Source: CALCKU01 sp964534845 (GTDB taxonomy: Bacteria > Pseudomonadota > Alphaproteobacteria > Caulobacterales > Maricaulaceae). Taken from it: a DNA stretch of 21,479 nt. The notes beneath the pieces are model-generated. The model searched no databases. It was not told where the DNA came from and was given only the letters and a program-made list of their open reading frames with translations. Positions 7,271 to 14,914 of the stretch are shown one piece after another. The stretch lies in assembly GCA_964534845.1 (NCBI GenBank), contig CAZHPV010000044.1, positions 1 to 21,479 of the forward strand, written 5' to 3'. Every line of letters begins with the position of its first letter. Position 1 is the first letter of the stretch. A program made the position numbers and the translations under genes.

Positions 7271-8581
7271 ATGATTTCAGCGCTGCATGATATAAGGGTT
7301 CCCAATTTCATTTTGGGGTTGCTTTTGGCCTTATGGCTGTCGGCCTGCGCCACTACGTCAAAGACGCCCCCGCCGCAAAACCCTATTGCGTCCTCCCCAC
7401 AGGAAAATACCGCCCAAGCCCCGCAAGGCGGCATCGTCATAGCACAACCCGATATAACGCCCGACCCTGTTGCAGAGGTCAGAACACCGCCGCCCGTCCC
7501 TGCGCCGCCGCCTGTTACAGAACCGGCTCCAAAAATAGATATCCCCATTTTCGAAAGCCCCTTAGGGGCGTTGGGGCATTGGAAAGAAGGCGATCACTTA
7601 CCGGCATTATCGGCCTTTCGGCGATCTTGTAAAACATGGGAAACCGCAGACCCGCAAGCCTATCTAAACCCGTATTTACCGGATTATGGACGATTTGAAG
7701 ATTGGGAAGAGGCTTGCAGTCTTGCAGACATTATTCCCGATACTGCTTTTGGCGCGCGCCAGTTTTTTGAAAACCAGTTTGCGCCAGCCAGTCCGCGTCT
7801 GGATGCGCCCTCGCAAGGGCATCAGGGCCTTATTACGGGTTATTACCAGCCGGAGATCGAGGTTCGTACAATTCCGGATGCGGTGTTTTCCGAGCCCATA
7901 TTAGCAAAACCGCCTGACCAAACTGTGCAAAATCTGGAACGCAAATATATTGGAGCCAAGACATCGCGCGTTATTGCCTATGGTCGGCCTCTGGATGTTT
8001 TTTTTATGCAGATACAGGGCTCGGGCCATATAAGATTTGAAAATGGCCGGACGATACGGGCGGCCTATAATGGCAATAATGGAAAACCTTACCGCTCTAT
8101 CGGGTCGGTTTTGATTGCGCGCGGCGAGCTAGAAAAAGACAAATCATCAAAGCAGGATATAGAAAAATGGATGATAGAGGCCGGCCCGCTAAAAGCCCGC
8201 GCGCTTATGAATGAAAATCCGCGTTATATTTTCTTTGTCGAACAAGCCATATCCGAAGGCGAGGGGCCTTTGGGGGCTATGCGCGTTCCTTTAACGGCTC
8301 TCGGCTCTGTCGCGGTTGACCCGCGTTATCACCCTTACGGCGTCCCTTATTATCTCGAGGTGAAACTACCCAAAAGCAAAGGCGATTATAGAGGACAATC
8401 TTCCGGCCAACTCGTAATCGCTCAGGATACGGGCAAAGCTATTCGCGGACCTTTGCGGGGTGACCTTTATTTCGGTTCAGGGGAGCATGCGGGTGATTTG
8501 GCAGGCGTCATGAAACATAGAGCGGATTGGTCAATTCTATTGCCGCGCAAATTGGCGGCGCGACAGAGCCCTGTTAGCTAG
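7271..8581 (+). CDS. mltA: Membrane-bound lytic murein transglycosylase A (lipoprotein)
   Basis: MltA cleaves the glycan strands of peptidoglycan, making 1,6-anhydro-muropeptides, and acts from the outer membrane. The N-terminus is a lipoprotein signal: a hydrophobic run (13-22) ending in the lipobox LSAC with Cys26. No Asp follows the cysteine, so outer-membrane sorting is expected. A proline-rich linker (about 33-95) spans to the MltA domain, which shows TGYYQP (189-194) and FMQIQGSG (245-252). The C-terminal 3D domain carries VDPRYHPYG (Asp350), AQDTG (Asp386) and RGDLYFGSG (Asp398), the aspartate set that includes the catalytic residue. Length is 436 residues. A GAGG lies very close to the ATG. 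The Smr gene follows after 8 bases. Confidence 0.94.
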   Translation: MISALHDIRVPNFILGLLLALWLSACATTSKTPPPQNPIASSPQENTAQAPQGGIVIAQPDITPDPVAEVRTPPPVPAPPPVTEPAPKIDIPIFESPLGALGHWKEGDHLPALSAFRRSCKTWETADPQAYLNPYLPDYGRFEDWEEACSLADIIPDTAFGARQFFENQFAPASPRLDAPSQGHQGLITGYYQPEIEVRTIPDAVFSEPILAKPPDQTVQNLERKYIGAKTSRVIAYGRPLDVFFMQIQGSGHIRFENGRTIRAAYNGNNGKPYRSIGSVLIARGELEKDKSSKQDIEKWMIEAGPLKARALMNENPRYIFFVEQAISEGEGPLGAMRVPLTALGSVAVDPRYHPYGVPYYLEVKLPKSKGDYRGQSSGQLVIAQDTGKAIRGPLRGDLYFGSGEHAGDLAGVMKHRADWSILLPRKLAARQSPVS

Positions 8582-8589
8582 GCCCCGAT

Positions 8590-9093
8590 ATGAGCCCGCG
8601 AAAACTAAGTCAATCCGAAGAGCGTCTTTGGCACAAAATAAGCCGCACTGTTACGCCGCGCCGTACAGGCAGCGCCAAAGCGCTGGCGCGTAAAACATCC
8701 AGACCGGGCCAAGATGAATTTGCTGCGATGTTGCGGGTCCCCCCAGTCCAGACCGCCCCGATCCGGCACATGGCAGTCCCGTTAGACATAAGCCGTGGCA
8801 AAAATGTGCGCCGCGGACGGGTTACGATAGAGGCCCAAATTGATTTGCATGATAAAACGCAAACTCAAGCACGCGGCGCTTTGATAGCGGCGATTATTCG
8901 CGCATCGAACCGCAATATGAAATGTCTGCTCGTTATAACAGGCAAAGGCCCGCGACTGGACGGCGTCATAAGGCGTAACTTTCCGGATTGGATTAACGCC
9001 GCTGAAATCAGGCCGTTAATTGCGACCTATGCGCCAGCCCATATCCGTCACGGGGGCAGCGGCGCATGGTATGTGTTTTTGAAAACGATGTGA
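8590..9093 (+). CDS. Smr-domain protein
   Basis: The C-terminal half is an Smr (small MutS-related) domain, a fold with nucleic-acid nicking or binding activity in characterised members. The signatures are IDLHDKTQTQA (82-92), LVITGKG (about 117-123), and AHIRHGGSGAWYVFLK near the end, where family members usually read HGGxGAxYVxL. The LDLHG motif reads IDLHD here. The first ~75 residues are basic and low in structure, as in alphaproteobacterial relatives. It begins 8 bases after the mltA stop and is probably co-transcribed with it. Its cellular role is not known. Confidence 0.9.
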   Translation: MSPRKLSQSEERLWHKISRTVTPRRTGSAKALARKTSRPGQDEFAAMLRVPPVQTAPIRHMAVPLDISRGKNVRRGRVTIEAQIDLHDKTQTQARGALIAAIIRASNRNMKCLLVITGKGPRLDGVIRRNFPDWINAAEIRPLIATYAPAHIRHGGSGAWYVFLKTM

Positions 9094-9101
9094 GTCATTT
9101 T

Positions 9102-9115
9102 GGCGGGAAACCGTC
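9102..9115 (+). terminator. Possible weak terminator hairpin after the Smr gene
   Basis: GGCGG (9102-9106) and CCGTC (9111-9115) can pair, with one G-U, around a GAAA loop. They are followed by CGAATTTT. The stem is short and the T run is broken, so this is only a candidate end for the timA-mltA-smr transcript. Confidence 0.25.
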
Positions 9116-9189
9116 CGAATTTTGTGGCCCCAAACAAGGCTGAAAAAATTTTTCCAGGGCTTTAAAAAAGTGTGGGAAAAAAATATTTT

Positions 9190-9198
9190 TGCTATATA
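9190..9198 (+). promoter_or_regulatory. Extended -10 promoter element for tRNA-Leu(UAG)
   Basis: TGCTATATA is an extended -10 box (TGn plus TATATA) 10 bases before the tRNA. The other leucine tRNA gene has almost the same element upstream (TTGCTTTATAC against TTGCTATATAC, one difference in 11). This recurrence supports a real promoter. No good -35 element is seen. Confidence 0.5.
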
Positions 9199-9208
9199 CA
9201 GGCCGCGT

Positions 9209-9293
9209 GCGGGTGTGGCGGAATTGGTAGACGCGCCAGATTTAGGTTCTGGTATCGCAAGGTGTGGAAGTTCGAGTCTTCTCACCCGCACCA
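9209..9293 (+). tRNA. tRNA-Leu(UAG)
   Basis: This is an 85-base class II tRNA with a complete cloverleaf. The acceptor stem pairs GCGGGTG (9209-9215) with CACCCGC (9283-9289), followed by the discriminator A and an encoded CCA. The anticodon arm is CCAGA-TTTAGGT-TCTGG with anticodon TAG. A long variable arm follows, and the T arm contains TTCGAGT. It decodes CUA and other CUN codons. Confidence 0.97.
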
Positions 9294-9592
9294 TAAATTT
9301 TCTAAAATTGTTACCTCTATGCCGCTCAAAGGCTTTTGCAAAATGATCGCGCCCCCACGCTAGGTCTAACAGGAGACTGGCCCAGTGCGCGGGGCTATCT
9401 GCGCTTGTAAGTGGGTAATGTCATTGCTATGTTAGTAAAAAATGGAAGTGACGCTGCTGTCATAAACGAGACCTTGCCACCTATACCACAAACTGAAATC
9501 TTAGTTCTGCCCGTGATGCGGACGTATGGTCGGCAAAACACCGGCAATTTAAACAAATTACTGTATCCAGCTGATAGTCTGGCGAGGCCCTA
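9294..9592 (+). other. Non-coding interval between tRNA-Leu(UAG) and the antiporter gene
   Basis: These 299 bases contain no recognisable gene. The longest open frame on this strand runs from a GTG at 9411 to a TAA at 9591-9593. It encodes 60 residues and overlaps the antiporter ATG by one base. It has no convincing ribosome site, no known motif and no membrane segment, and I do not call it a gene. The interval probably carries the antiporter promoter and 5' leader. Confidence 0.4.
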
Positions 9593-10798
9593 ATGACCCT
9601 TAATCTGTTTTTGATATTTGGGTCTGTGTTTTTTGCTTTCGCATTGGTGTCCAAACGTATTCAGGGAAGCCTATTAACGCCGCCCATCTTATTCACCCTG
9701 TTCGGGTTAGGGCTTTCCAACATGCTCACCCAAAATGCCGGATTGACCTATAATGAAGGCAGTGTGCATACGCTCGCGGAATTAACACTCATTCTTGTCT
9801 TGGCCGCTGACGCCTCACAAATATCCCTCAAAAAACTAAGCCAAATGAAAACGATACCTGTACGCCTATTGGCGTTCGGGCTTCCTCTTATTATTTTAGC
9901 GGGGACCTTGGCAGCAAAATTTGCGTTCCCGGCTATCGGTTGGTATGAAGCCGCCTTGCTTGGGGCGATCCTCGCACCGACCGATGCTGCGCTCGGCGCA
10001 TCCGTCCTAGCAGATAAAACGGTCCCGCTGAAAATTAGGCAAGGCTTAAATGTCGAAAGCGGGCTTAATGATGGCATTGCCTTGCCTGCGGTTTTATTTT
10101 TCGCCTGTTTTCTAAATATAGCCCACCAAACGGGGGGAGAAAATTGGCTGGCCTTTTTAACGCTTCAACTCTCCCTTGGCCCCCTTATAGGCATTTTGAT
10201 TGGATGGATCGGCGGACACCTCATCGCCCGCGCCGCCAAGAAGGGGTGGATGACGACCGAGTTCCAGGGTGTAGCCGCCATTGCATTGGCCGTTATAGCC
10301 TTTGCCTGCGCCGAACTTTTTCATGGGAACGGCTTTATAGCGGCCTTCATTGCCGGTTTGACCTATGGTAATTTGCGGGTGGATTATTCCGAATTCATGC
10401 ATGAATTTACCGAGACCGAAAGCCAGTTTCTGTCTTATTTAACGTTTTTCCTCTTTGGCGCCTTAATCCTACCAGAAGCGATTCCGCATATGACTGTTCA
10501 TATGTTTATCTTTGCGGGACTTAGCCTGACTTTGGTTCGGATGGTTCCGGTTGCCATTGCGATGATCGGCACAGGGTTTAAGCTGCCTGAAATCGGGTTT
10601 ATGGGCTGGTTTGGCCCGCGGGGGCTCGCCTCACTCCTCTTTGCGCTGCTTATTTTAGAAGACCTAAATGTTCAACAAGGTGAGTTTATTCAAACCGCTG
10701 TGGCGACAACTGTGCTTGCGAGTATAATTTTGCACGGTATAACCGCCGCCCCGATTAGCCGTGTCTTCGGAAAATGGGCTAACAAAAACCTCACCTAG
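9593..10798 (+). CDS. CPA1-family Na+/H+ (cation/proton) antiporter
   Basis: This inner-membrane exchanger probably expels Na+ or another monovalent cation in exchange for protons, for pH and salt balance. The 401 residues are almost entirely hydrophobic helices (about 12). Key motifs are APTDAALGASV (128-138, Asp131) on the unwound helix, and NVESGLNDGIALP (153-165) with the Asn-Asp pair N159-D160 typical of electroneutral CPA1 exchangers. GWFGPRGLASLLFALL near the C-terminus is also typical. There is no long cytoplasmic regulatory tail. The ATG has GAGG five bases upstream. The gene stands alone between two leucine tRNA genes that point towards it. The ion specificity is inferred from the family only. 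Confidence 0.9.
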   Translation: MTLNLFLIFGSVFFAFALVSKRIQGSLLTPPILFTLFGLGLSNMLTQNAGLTYNEGSVHTLAELTLILVLAADASQISLKKLSQMKTIPVRLLAFGLPLIILAGTLAAKFAFPAIGWYEAALLGAILAPTDAALGASVLADKTVPLKIRQGLNVESGLNDGIALPAVLFFACFLNIAHQTGGENWLAFLTLQLSLGPLIGILIGWIGGHLIARAAKKGWMTTEFQGVAAIALAVIAFACAELFHGNGFIAAFIAGLTYGNLRVDYSEFMHEFTETESQFLSYLTFFLFGALILPEAIPHMTVHMFIFAGLSLTLVRMVPVAIAMIGTGFKLPEIGFMGWFGPRGLASLLFALLILEDLNVQQGEFIQTAVATTVLASIILHGITAAPISRVFGKWANKNLT

Positions 10799-10810
10799 CC
10801 ACTATGTGCC

Positions 10811-10836
10811 GCTGCAAACTATCCAATGATTGCAGC
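10811..10836. terminator. Inverted repeat between the antiporter and tRNA-Leu(CAA)
   Basis: GCTGCAA (10811-10817) and TTGCAGC (10830-10836) are perfect 7-base arms around a 12-base loop. They lie 12 bases after the antiporter stop and in the convergent gap with the tRNA gene. There is no T run on either side. It could help end transcription from both directions, but it is not a canonical intrinsic terminator. Confidence 0.35.
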
Positions 10837-10883
10837 TATTACGCTGCCGATAAAAAGCCAAATAAACCTATGTGAAATCTCAA

Positions 10884-10967
10884 TGGTACGGGTGGTCGGA
10901 CTTGAACCGACACTCCAAAGGAACCGGATTTTGAATCCGGCGCGTCTACCAATTCCGCCACACCCGC
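10884..10967 (-). tRNA. tRNA-Leu(CAA)
   Basis: This is an 84-base class II tRNA on the minus strand. The anticodon arm is CCGGA-TTCAAAA-TCCGG with anticodon CAA, decoding UUG. The T arm is GTCGG-TTCAAGT-CCGAC, and CCA is encoded. The acceptor pairs GCGGGTG with CACCCGT, so the terminal pair is G1-U72 instead of G-C. The first 29 bases are identical to the tRNA-Leu(UAG) gene at 9209. Confidence 0.97.
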
Positions 10968-10983
10968 ATTGAAGATTTGGGTC

Positions 10984-10994
10984 GTATAAAGCAA
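10984..10994 (-). promoter_or_regulatory. -10 promoter element for tRNA-Leu(CAA)
   Basis: Read on the minus strand, TTGCTTTATAC lies 16 bases before the tRNA. It differs at one base from the element upstream of tRNA-Leu(UAG). The shared element suggests the two genes use the same kind of promoter. Confidence 0.45.
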
Positions 10995-11092
10995 TCTCAT
11001 GGTTCTGGCTAGGCTCTTTTTATCCGAATCCATGATGCGGTTATAGCCGGATTTATCCGCGCTAGTAAATTGAGGCTTTAGTTAAATTGGTT

Positions 11093-14032
11093 TTACGCTG
11101 CGGGCGGAAGGGGCGGCATAGGCGGGGCCTCTGCAGCGTAGGGCTCTGGTTGGTAGGGCACCGGGTTATGGTCTTGAGCGCTTTGCGCCGCGACCTGAGG
11201 GGCATAGGCGGGCGCGGCGCCTTGTTGGGTTTGCTGCGGCGGATAATAAGGCTCAACTCCGCCCTGTGCATTGGTATATTGCGGGCTTGCGTCTTGCGGG
11301 TTTGCATACGGGTTTGTATGGTATTGGGCCGCATTTTGCTGGGCCGCATCTGGGACGAGGCCAGCATTTGGATCCGTGCCGCCATCGGCATCAAGGACAT
11401 CGGCAATATCGCGGGCCAGACGAGAGATTTCGCTGCCGACAATATTGTCAGTAGTCGCAGCTTTAGCCACGGGCGGTTTGTTGGGCAGGGTAAAGGTCAC
11501 TGTCGTGCCTTCTCCCACTACACTTTCAATTTTGAAATTACCGCCATGAAGCTCTACTAAGGATTTCGACAGGGCGAGGCCAAGGCCTGTCCCTTCATGC
11601 TGTCGTGAATGCTGGCTATCGATTTGCTCAAAGGGCTTGGCCAAGCGTTCAATATCTTCTGCTGAAATCCCAATGCCGCTATCCGCGATCTGGATAATCA
11701 GGCCCGCGCTATTTGCAGAAACATGAGCGCTGACAACGCCGCCTTCAGGTGTAAATTTGATGGCATTGGTTAAAAGATTTAACAGAACCTGTTTGACCGC
11801 CCGCGGATCCGCTTCGATTTCTACATGGTCATCGGGGGTATAAATTAGCTTAAGCCGGTTTTCTTCGGCACGGCCACGCACAATGCGGATAACCTGTTGT
11901 ACAATGTCATTAATTTGCATGGCCTCGCTATTGAGCGACATTTTACCGGCCTCGATTTTCGACATATCCAGAATGTCGTTGATCAGGGAAAGCAGGTGTT
12001 GTCCGCTAAAGAGGATATCATTGACATATTCCTTATAGCGCGGATCACCCAAGGGACCGAACATTTCTTTTTTCATAATATCGGAAAAGCCGTTAATGGC
12101 GTTAAGGGGCGTGCGCAATTCATGGCTCATATTTGCCAAAAACTCACTTTTAGACTGGTTGGCTTCTTCGGCGCGAATTTTTTCTTGCTCATAATTCTCG
12201 GCAAGTTCCATGATCCGCGTTTGCGATTCCCGTAACACATTAATGGTTTGTTCGCGGATGACCTGATTGGCCTGTAACTGCTCTTCTCGGGACCGGATTT
12301 CCGTAATGTCCGTGCCTGTACAGACCCGTCCGCCTTCAGAGGTTACGGTTTCTTGATAGTGCAACCATCTTCCGTCTTTGAGGTGAATATCGTAAGAGCT
12401 CTCATCATTATTGCGATAGACATTATTAACAGCGTTCATAGCGTTATATTCAAGTGTCGCGTGATCAATGCCGGGCTGCAACTGACCCGGTAGGAAGTTG
12501 AAAAAGTTTTCAAACCTTTGGTTCCATGTGACCAGACGGTTCATCGGGTCCCAGATAACGAAGGAATCTGTCATAGCGCCCAGCGCATTATTGAGCCTGA
12601 ACTCGGCCATTTGCAGGCTTTGTTGGACACCTCTTTGTTCCGAGACGTCAATCGCGGTACCAATTACGATACGCGCAGAATCAGACCCGCGAACAGAAGG
12701 GCGCCCCCGACAAGATAGAATGATGGGTCGTTTGGCAATGTTTGCATCGACGCTGAATTCCCCGTTCATATGGGCGCGGCGCACAAGCGAAAATAGTTTC
12801 TCGCGGTCATGTTCGTGGAATATCCCTAAAAACTGCGGGATAGTCAGGGTATGATCCTGTTCCCTAAGGCCCATAAGCTTAGATAGAGATTGGCTTATAA
12901 AAGCCGTATTATGCGTCAGGTCAAGCTCCCAAATACCACCATGCCCGGTATCTGTGGCTGTTCTGTAACGCTCTTTCGAGACCTCGGTTTCCTGATGGGT
13001 CTTTTGCGCCTTGTGCATTTGCGCGAGCATGTTTTTCATCAAGACACCCACGAGACTACAAGTGGCTAGAAAAAGAACAAGAAAGAATAATAGGTTGCCT
13101 GTCCAATTCGAGGCCACAGATTTGGGTTGGGCCGATATCACAAAAAGGGACGTCGCGCCCGGGATGGTTTGATAGGACAGCCAGACCTTCTTGGAGCCGG
13201 ACTTATGCCCTACAACATCATTTTTTGTACCAAAATTATTGATCTGGGCGGGTGAGATGTTGAAATGTTTGGCGGGTCCGTTTTCTGCAATCTCTCGTGA
13301 ACCGTCTATAACGCGGCCCGATGTTGTAATAATGGCGGAGCTTTTGTCAAAACTACCAACTAAGGCGCTAGGGGCTAAAGCGACGACAAGAAAACGGCCT
13401 TCAGATTTCGTAATGACGAGCGGGTTGACCGAATAATCTTCTGCGATCAATGAAGATATTCTCAGGCCCGATTGCGGAAAGTTACGAATATCCGTTTGAC
13501 GCAAAACCCCTGCGACGACCTCTGAGGAGGCCGCTAGAACCCGGTTGTCGGAATTTAGCACGGCCGCCCCGACAATGCCTTGTCCTCTTGTAACTGTATT
13601 AATAACCTGAGCTGGGCTGCGCTTGGCTGACAGGCTCGCCCGGCTCCATTCCACTTGGCGTCCCAGACTATTGCTGGCGTAAATGGATTTGGCCGTCATT
13701 TCTTTCTTTAGGCCGTTAATAGAGGCGTTCTGGTAACTCGTATGATCAAAAACCAGTTTGCTGCAGACCATTATCATAAAGAAAATCAGAAAAGCGATTG
13801 TGATATATAAAAGTGTTTTAACCGACCCTTTATCCAGTTGATCGGATAAACGCGGAGATAGGCTCGACTTTTCTTTGATTGCGGCAGGGCTTGTCACAGG
13901 GCTTGTCGCAGAGGGCGAAGACACGCCATTTCGCGTGTTAGGCGCCACAGCATGAGCCGTACCCGTCTGTACGGGAGCCCGGCTCGGCCCGTCACTGCTA
14001 TTTTGAGGCAATCTTATGGATTGTCTATTCAC
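11093..14032 (-). CDS. PleC/DivJ-like sensor histidine kinase with periplasmic domain, two PAS domains and a disordered tail
   Basis: Numbered from the GTG at 14032 (979 residues). A Ser/Pro-rich cytoplasmic segment (1-70) leads to a transmembrane helix (about 72-91), a periplasmic sensor region of about 220 residues, and a second helix (about 313-332). Then come two PAS domains (about 350-465 and 475-580), the dimerisation domain with SHELRTPLN (His637), and the ATPase domain. The ATPase domain has the N box LLNLLTNAIKF, G1 ADSGIGI and G2 EGTGLGL. The region around FGPLGDPRYKEYVNDI and INDILDMSKIEAGKM closely resembles PleC and DivJ, which control DivK and CtrA in the alphaproteobacterial cell cycle. 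A Pro/Gln/Tyr-rich tail of about 120 residues follows. There is no receiver domain. The start at 14032 has GAGG six bases upstream; an in-frame GTG at 14044 lacks one. Assignment as PleC itself is tentative. Confidence 0.9.
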   Translation of the reverse strand: MNRQSIRLPQNSSDGPSRAPVQTGTAHAVAPNTRNGVSSPSATSPVTSPAAIKEKSSLSPRLSDQLDKGSVKTLLYITIAFLIFFMIMVCSKLVFDHTSYQNASINGLKKEMTAKSIYASNSLGRQVEWSRASLSAKRSPAQVINTVTRGQGIVGAAVLNSDNRVLAASSEVVAGVLRQTDIRNFPQSGLRISSLIAEDYSVNPLVITKSEGRFLVVALAPSALVGSFDKSSAIITTSGRVIDGSREIAENGPAKHFNISPAQINNFGTKNDVVGHKSGSKKVWLSYQTIPGATSLFVISAQPKSVASNWTGNLLFFLVLFLATCSLVGVLMKNMLAQMHKAQKTHQETEVSKERYRTATDTGHGGIWELDLTHNTAFISQSLSKLMGLREQDHTLTIPQFLGIFHEHDREKLFSLVRRAHMNGEFSVDANIAKRPIILSCRGRPSVRGSDSARIVIGTAIDVSEQRGVQQSLQMAEFRLNNALGAMTDSFVIWDPMNRLVTWNQRFENFFNFLPGQLQPGIDHATLEYNAMNAVNNVYRNNDESSYDIHLKDGRWLHYQETVTSEGGRVCTGTDITEIRSREEQLQANQVIREQTINVLRESQTRIMELAENYEQEKIRAEEANQSKSEFLANMSHELRTPLNAINGFSDIMKKEMFGPLGDPRYKEYVNDILFSGQHLLSLINDILDMSKIEAGKMSLNSEAMQINDIVQQVIRIVRGRAEENRLKLIYTPDDHVEIEADPRAVKQVLLNLLTNAIKFTPEGGVVSAHVSANSAGLIIQIADSGIGISAEDIERLAKPFEQIDSQHSRQHEGTGLGLALSKSLVELHGGNFKIESVVGEGTTVTFTLPNKPPVAKAATTDNIVGSEISRLARDIADVLDADGGTDPNAGLVPDAAQQNAAQYHTNPYANPQDASPQYTNAQGGVEPYYPPQQTQQGAAPAYAPQVAAQSAQDHNPVPYQPEPYAAEAPPMPPLPPAA

Positions 14033-14123
14033 GAAAACCCTCACGAATCACAACGCAGAATAAGCCTACGTTTTCATGCTTGTCGATGATTAGTTTTATA
14101 AGGTCCGAAATCCGCATAAAAAG

Positions 14124-14852
14124 TTAAGAAATCCGTGATTCTCGCGCAGGTTTTCCAATGAAAAAGCCTTGAGCGGCATCAAATCCCAAATTTCGAGCAA
14201 AATCGCACAAGTCCTCACTTTCTATGCCTTCGGCGATGAACCGGCAATCGAGGGCCTCTCTTAAGCTTAAAATAGCCTCTAAAATGGACCTTTCCCGACT
14301 GGAATTAAAAGCGGCGCTTACAAATCCGCCGTCTATTTTTAGCCAATTCGCCGGTAAAGCGCGCAGATAGCGAATAGACGCGGCTCCGGCCCCAACATCG
14401 TCAATGCATATGGGGTGTCCCATGCGTTTCAATTCTGAGAGTAAGCTTTCCGCTTTTGAGAGGTCGTTCATCTCCCACGTTTCGGTTAATTCAATTGTGA
14501 GTTTATTGGGTGCGGCTTCTAGGGCTGTCAGGCAGGCCATCAGAGAATCATGAAATCCTGGCCGGTCTATAGAGGCTCCGGAAACATTAATGGCAATACC
14601 CGCCCCCTCAGGGTCGGCATTAAGGACAAGAATGGCTTGCAGTAACATTGAAAGATCAAGGTCTTTAATGACTCCACTGATTTCCGCAGGTCGCAAAACC
14701 CCCTCAAGACCGGATTCGTGATCAAATCTGACCAGCCATTCATAGTGGTGCAGCTTCCCTGTCTCCAGGCTCACAATAGGCTGTCTGAGGACGGAATATA
14801 GCTGCTCCGAGACATGGGTTCGAAACCCGGAAGCGGTTCTTGGGTCTATCAT
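14124..14852 (-). CDS. Stand-alone EAL-domain protein, probable cyclic-di-GMP phosphodiesterase
   Basis: EAL proteins hydrolyse the second messenger c-di-GMP to pGpG. The 242 residues are one EAL domain with no sensor or membrane segment. The signature EAL reads EWL (38-40), and DDFGTG reads DDVGAG (151-156). The acidic and polar catalytic set is still present: Glu38, Asn89 (INVSG), Glu121 (IELTE), Asp151-Asp152, Lys172 (LKIDG), Glu208 (AEGIE) and Gln228 (AQGF). I therefore expect activity to be possible, but a binding-only role cannot be excluded. It lies 91 bases upstream of the histidine kinase and 62 bases downstream of pepN on the same strand. The ATG at 14852 has no clear ribosome site. 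Confidence 0.88.
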   Translation of the reverse strand: MIDPRTASGFRTHVSEQLYSVLRQPIVSLETGKLHHYEWLVRFDHESGLEGVLRPAEISGVIKDLDLSMLLQAILVLNADPEGAGIAINVSGASIDRPGFHDSLMACLTALEAAPNKLTIELTETWEMNDLSKAESLLSELKRMGHPICIDDVGAGAASIRYLRALPANWLKIDGGFVSAAFNSSRERSILEAILSLREALDCRFIAEGIESEDLCDFARNLGFDAAQGFFIGKPARESRIS

Positions 14853-14914
14853 GGACGCAAGTCTACACCCTTGCGATAAATAAACTCTTACAGTTCCGAA
14901 AAAATATGTCTTGT

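Noticed and set aside
9411..9593. 60-residue open frame from a GTG, overlapping the antiporter start by one base
   Set aside because: It has no ribosome site, no known motif and only a GTG start. The TAATG junction with the next gene is suggestive but not enough.
11048..11059. Palindrome CGGATTTATCCG downstream of the kinase stop
   Set aside because: The arms are only 5 bases, with a 2-base loop and no T run, so it is not a convincing terminator or operator.
11087..11560. Long plus-strand open frame opposite the kinase tail
   Set aside because: It is a mirror of the low-complexity Pro/Gln coding of the kinase on the other strand, with an Arg/Cys-rich composition that does not look like a real protein.
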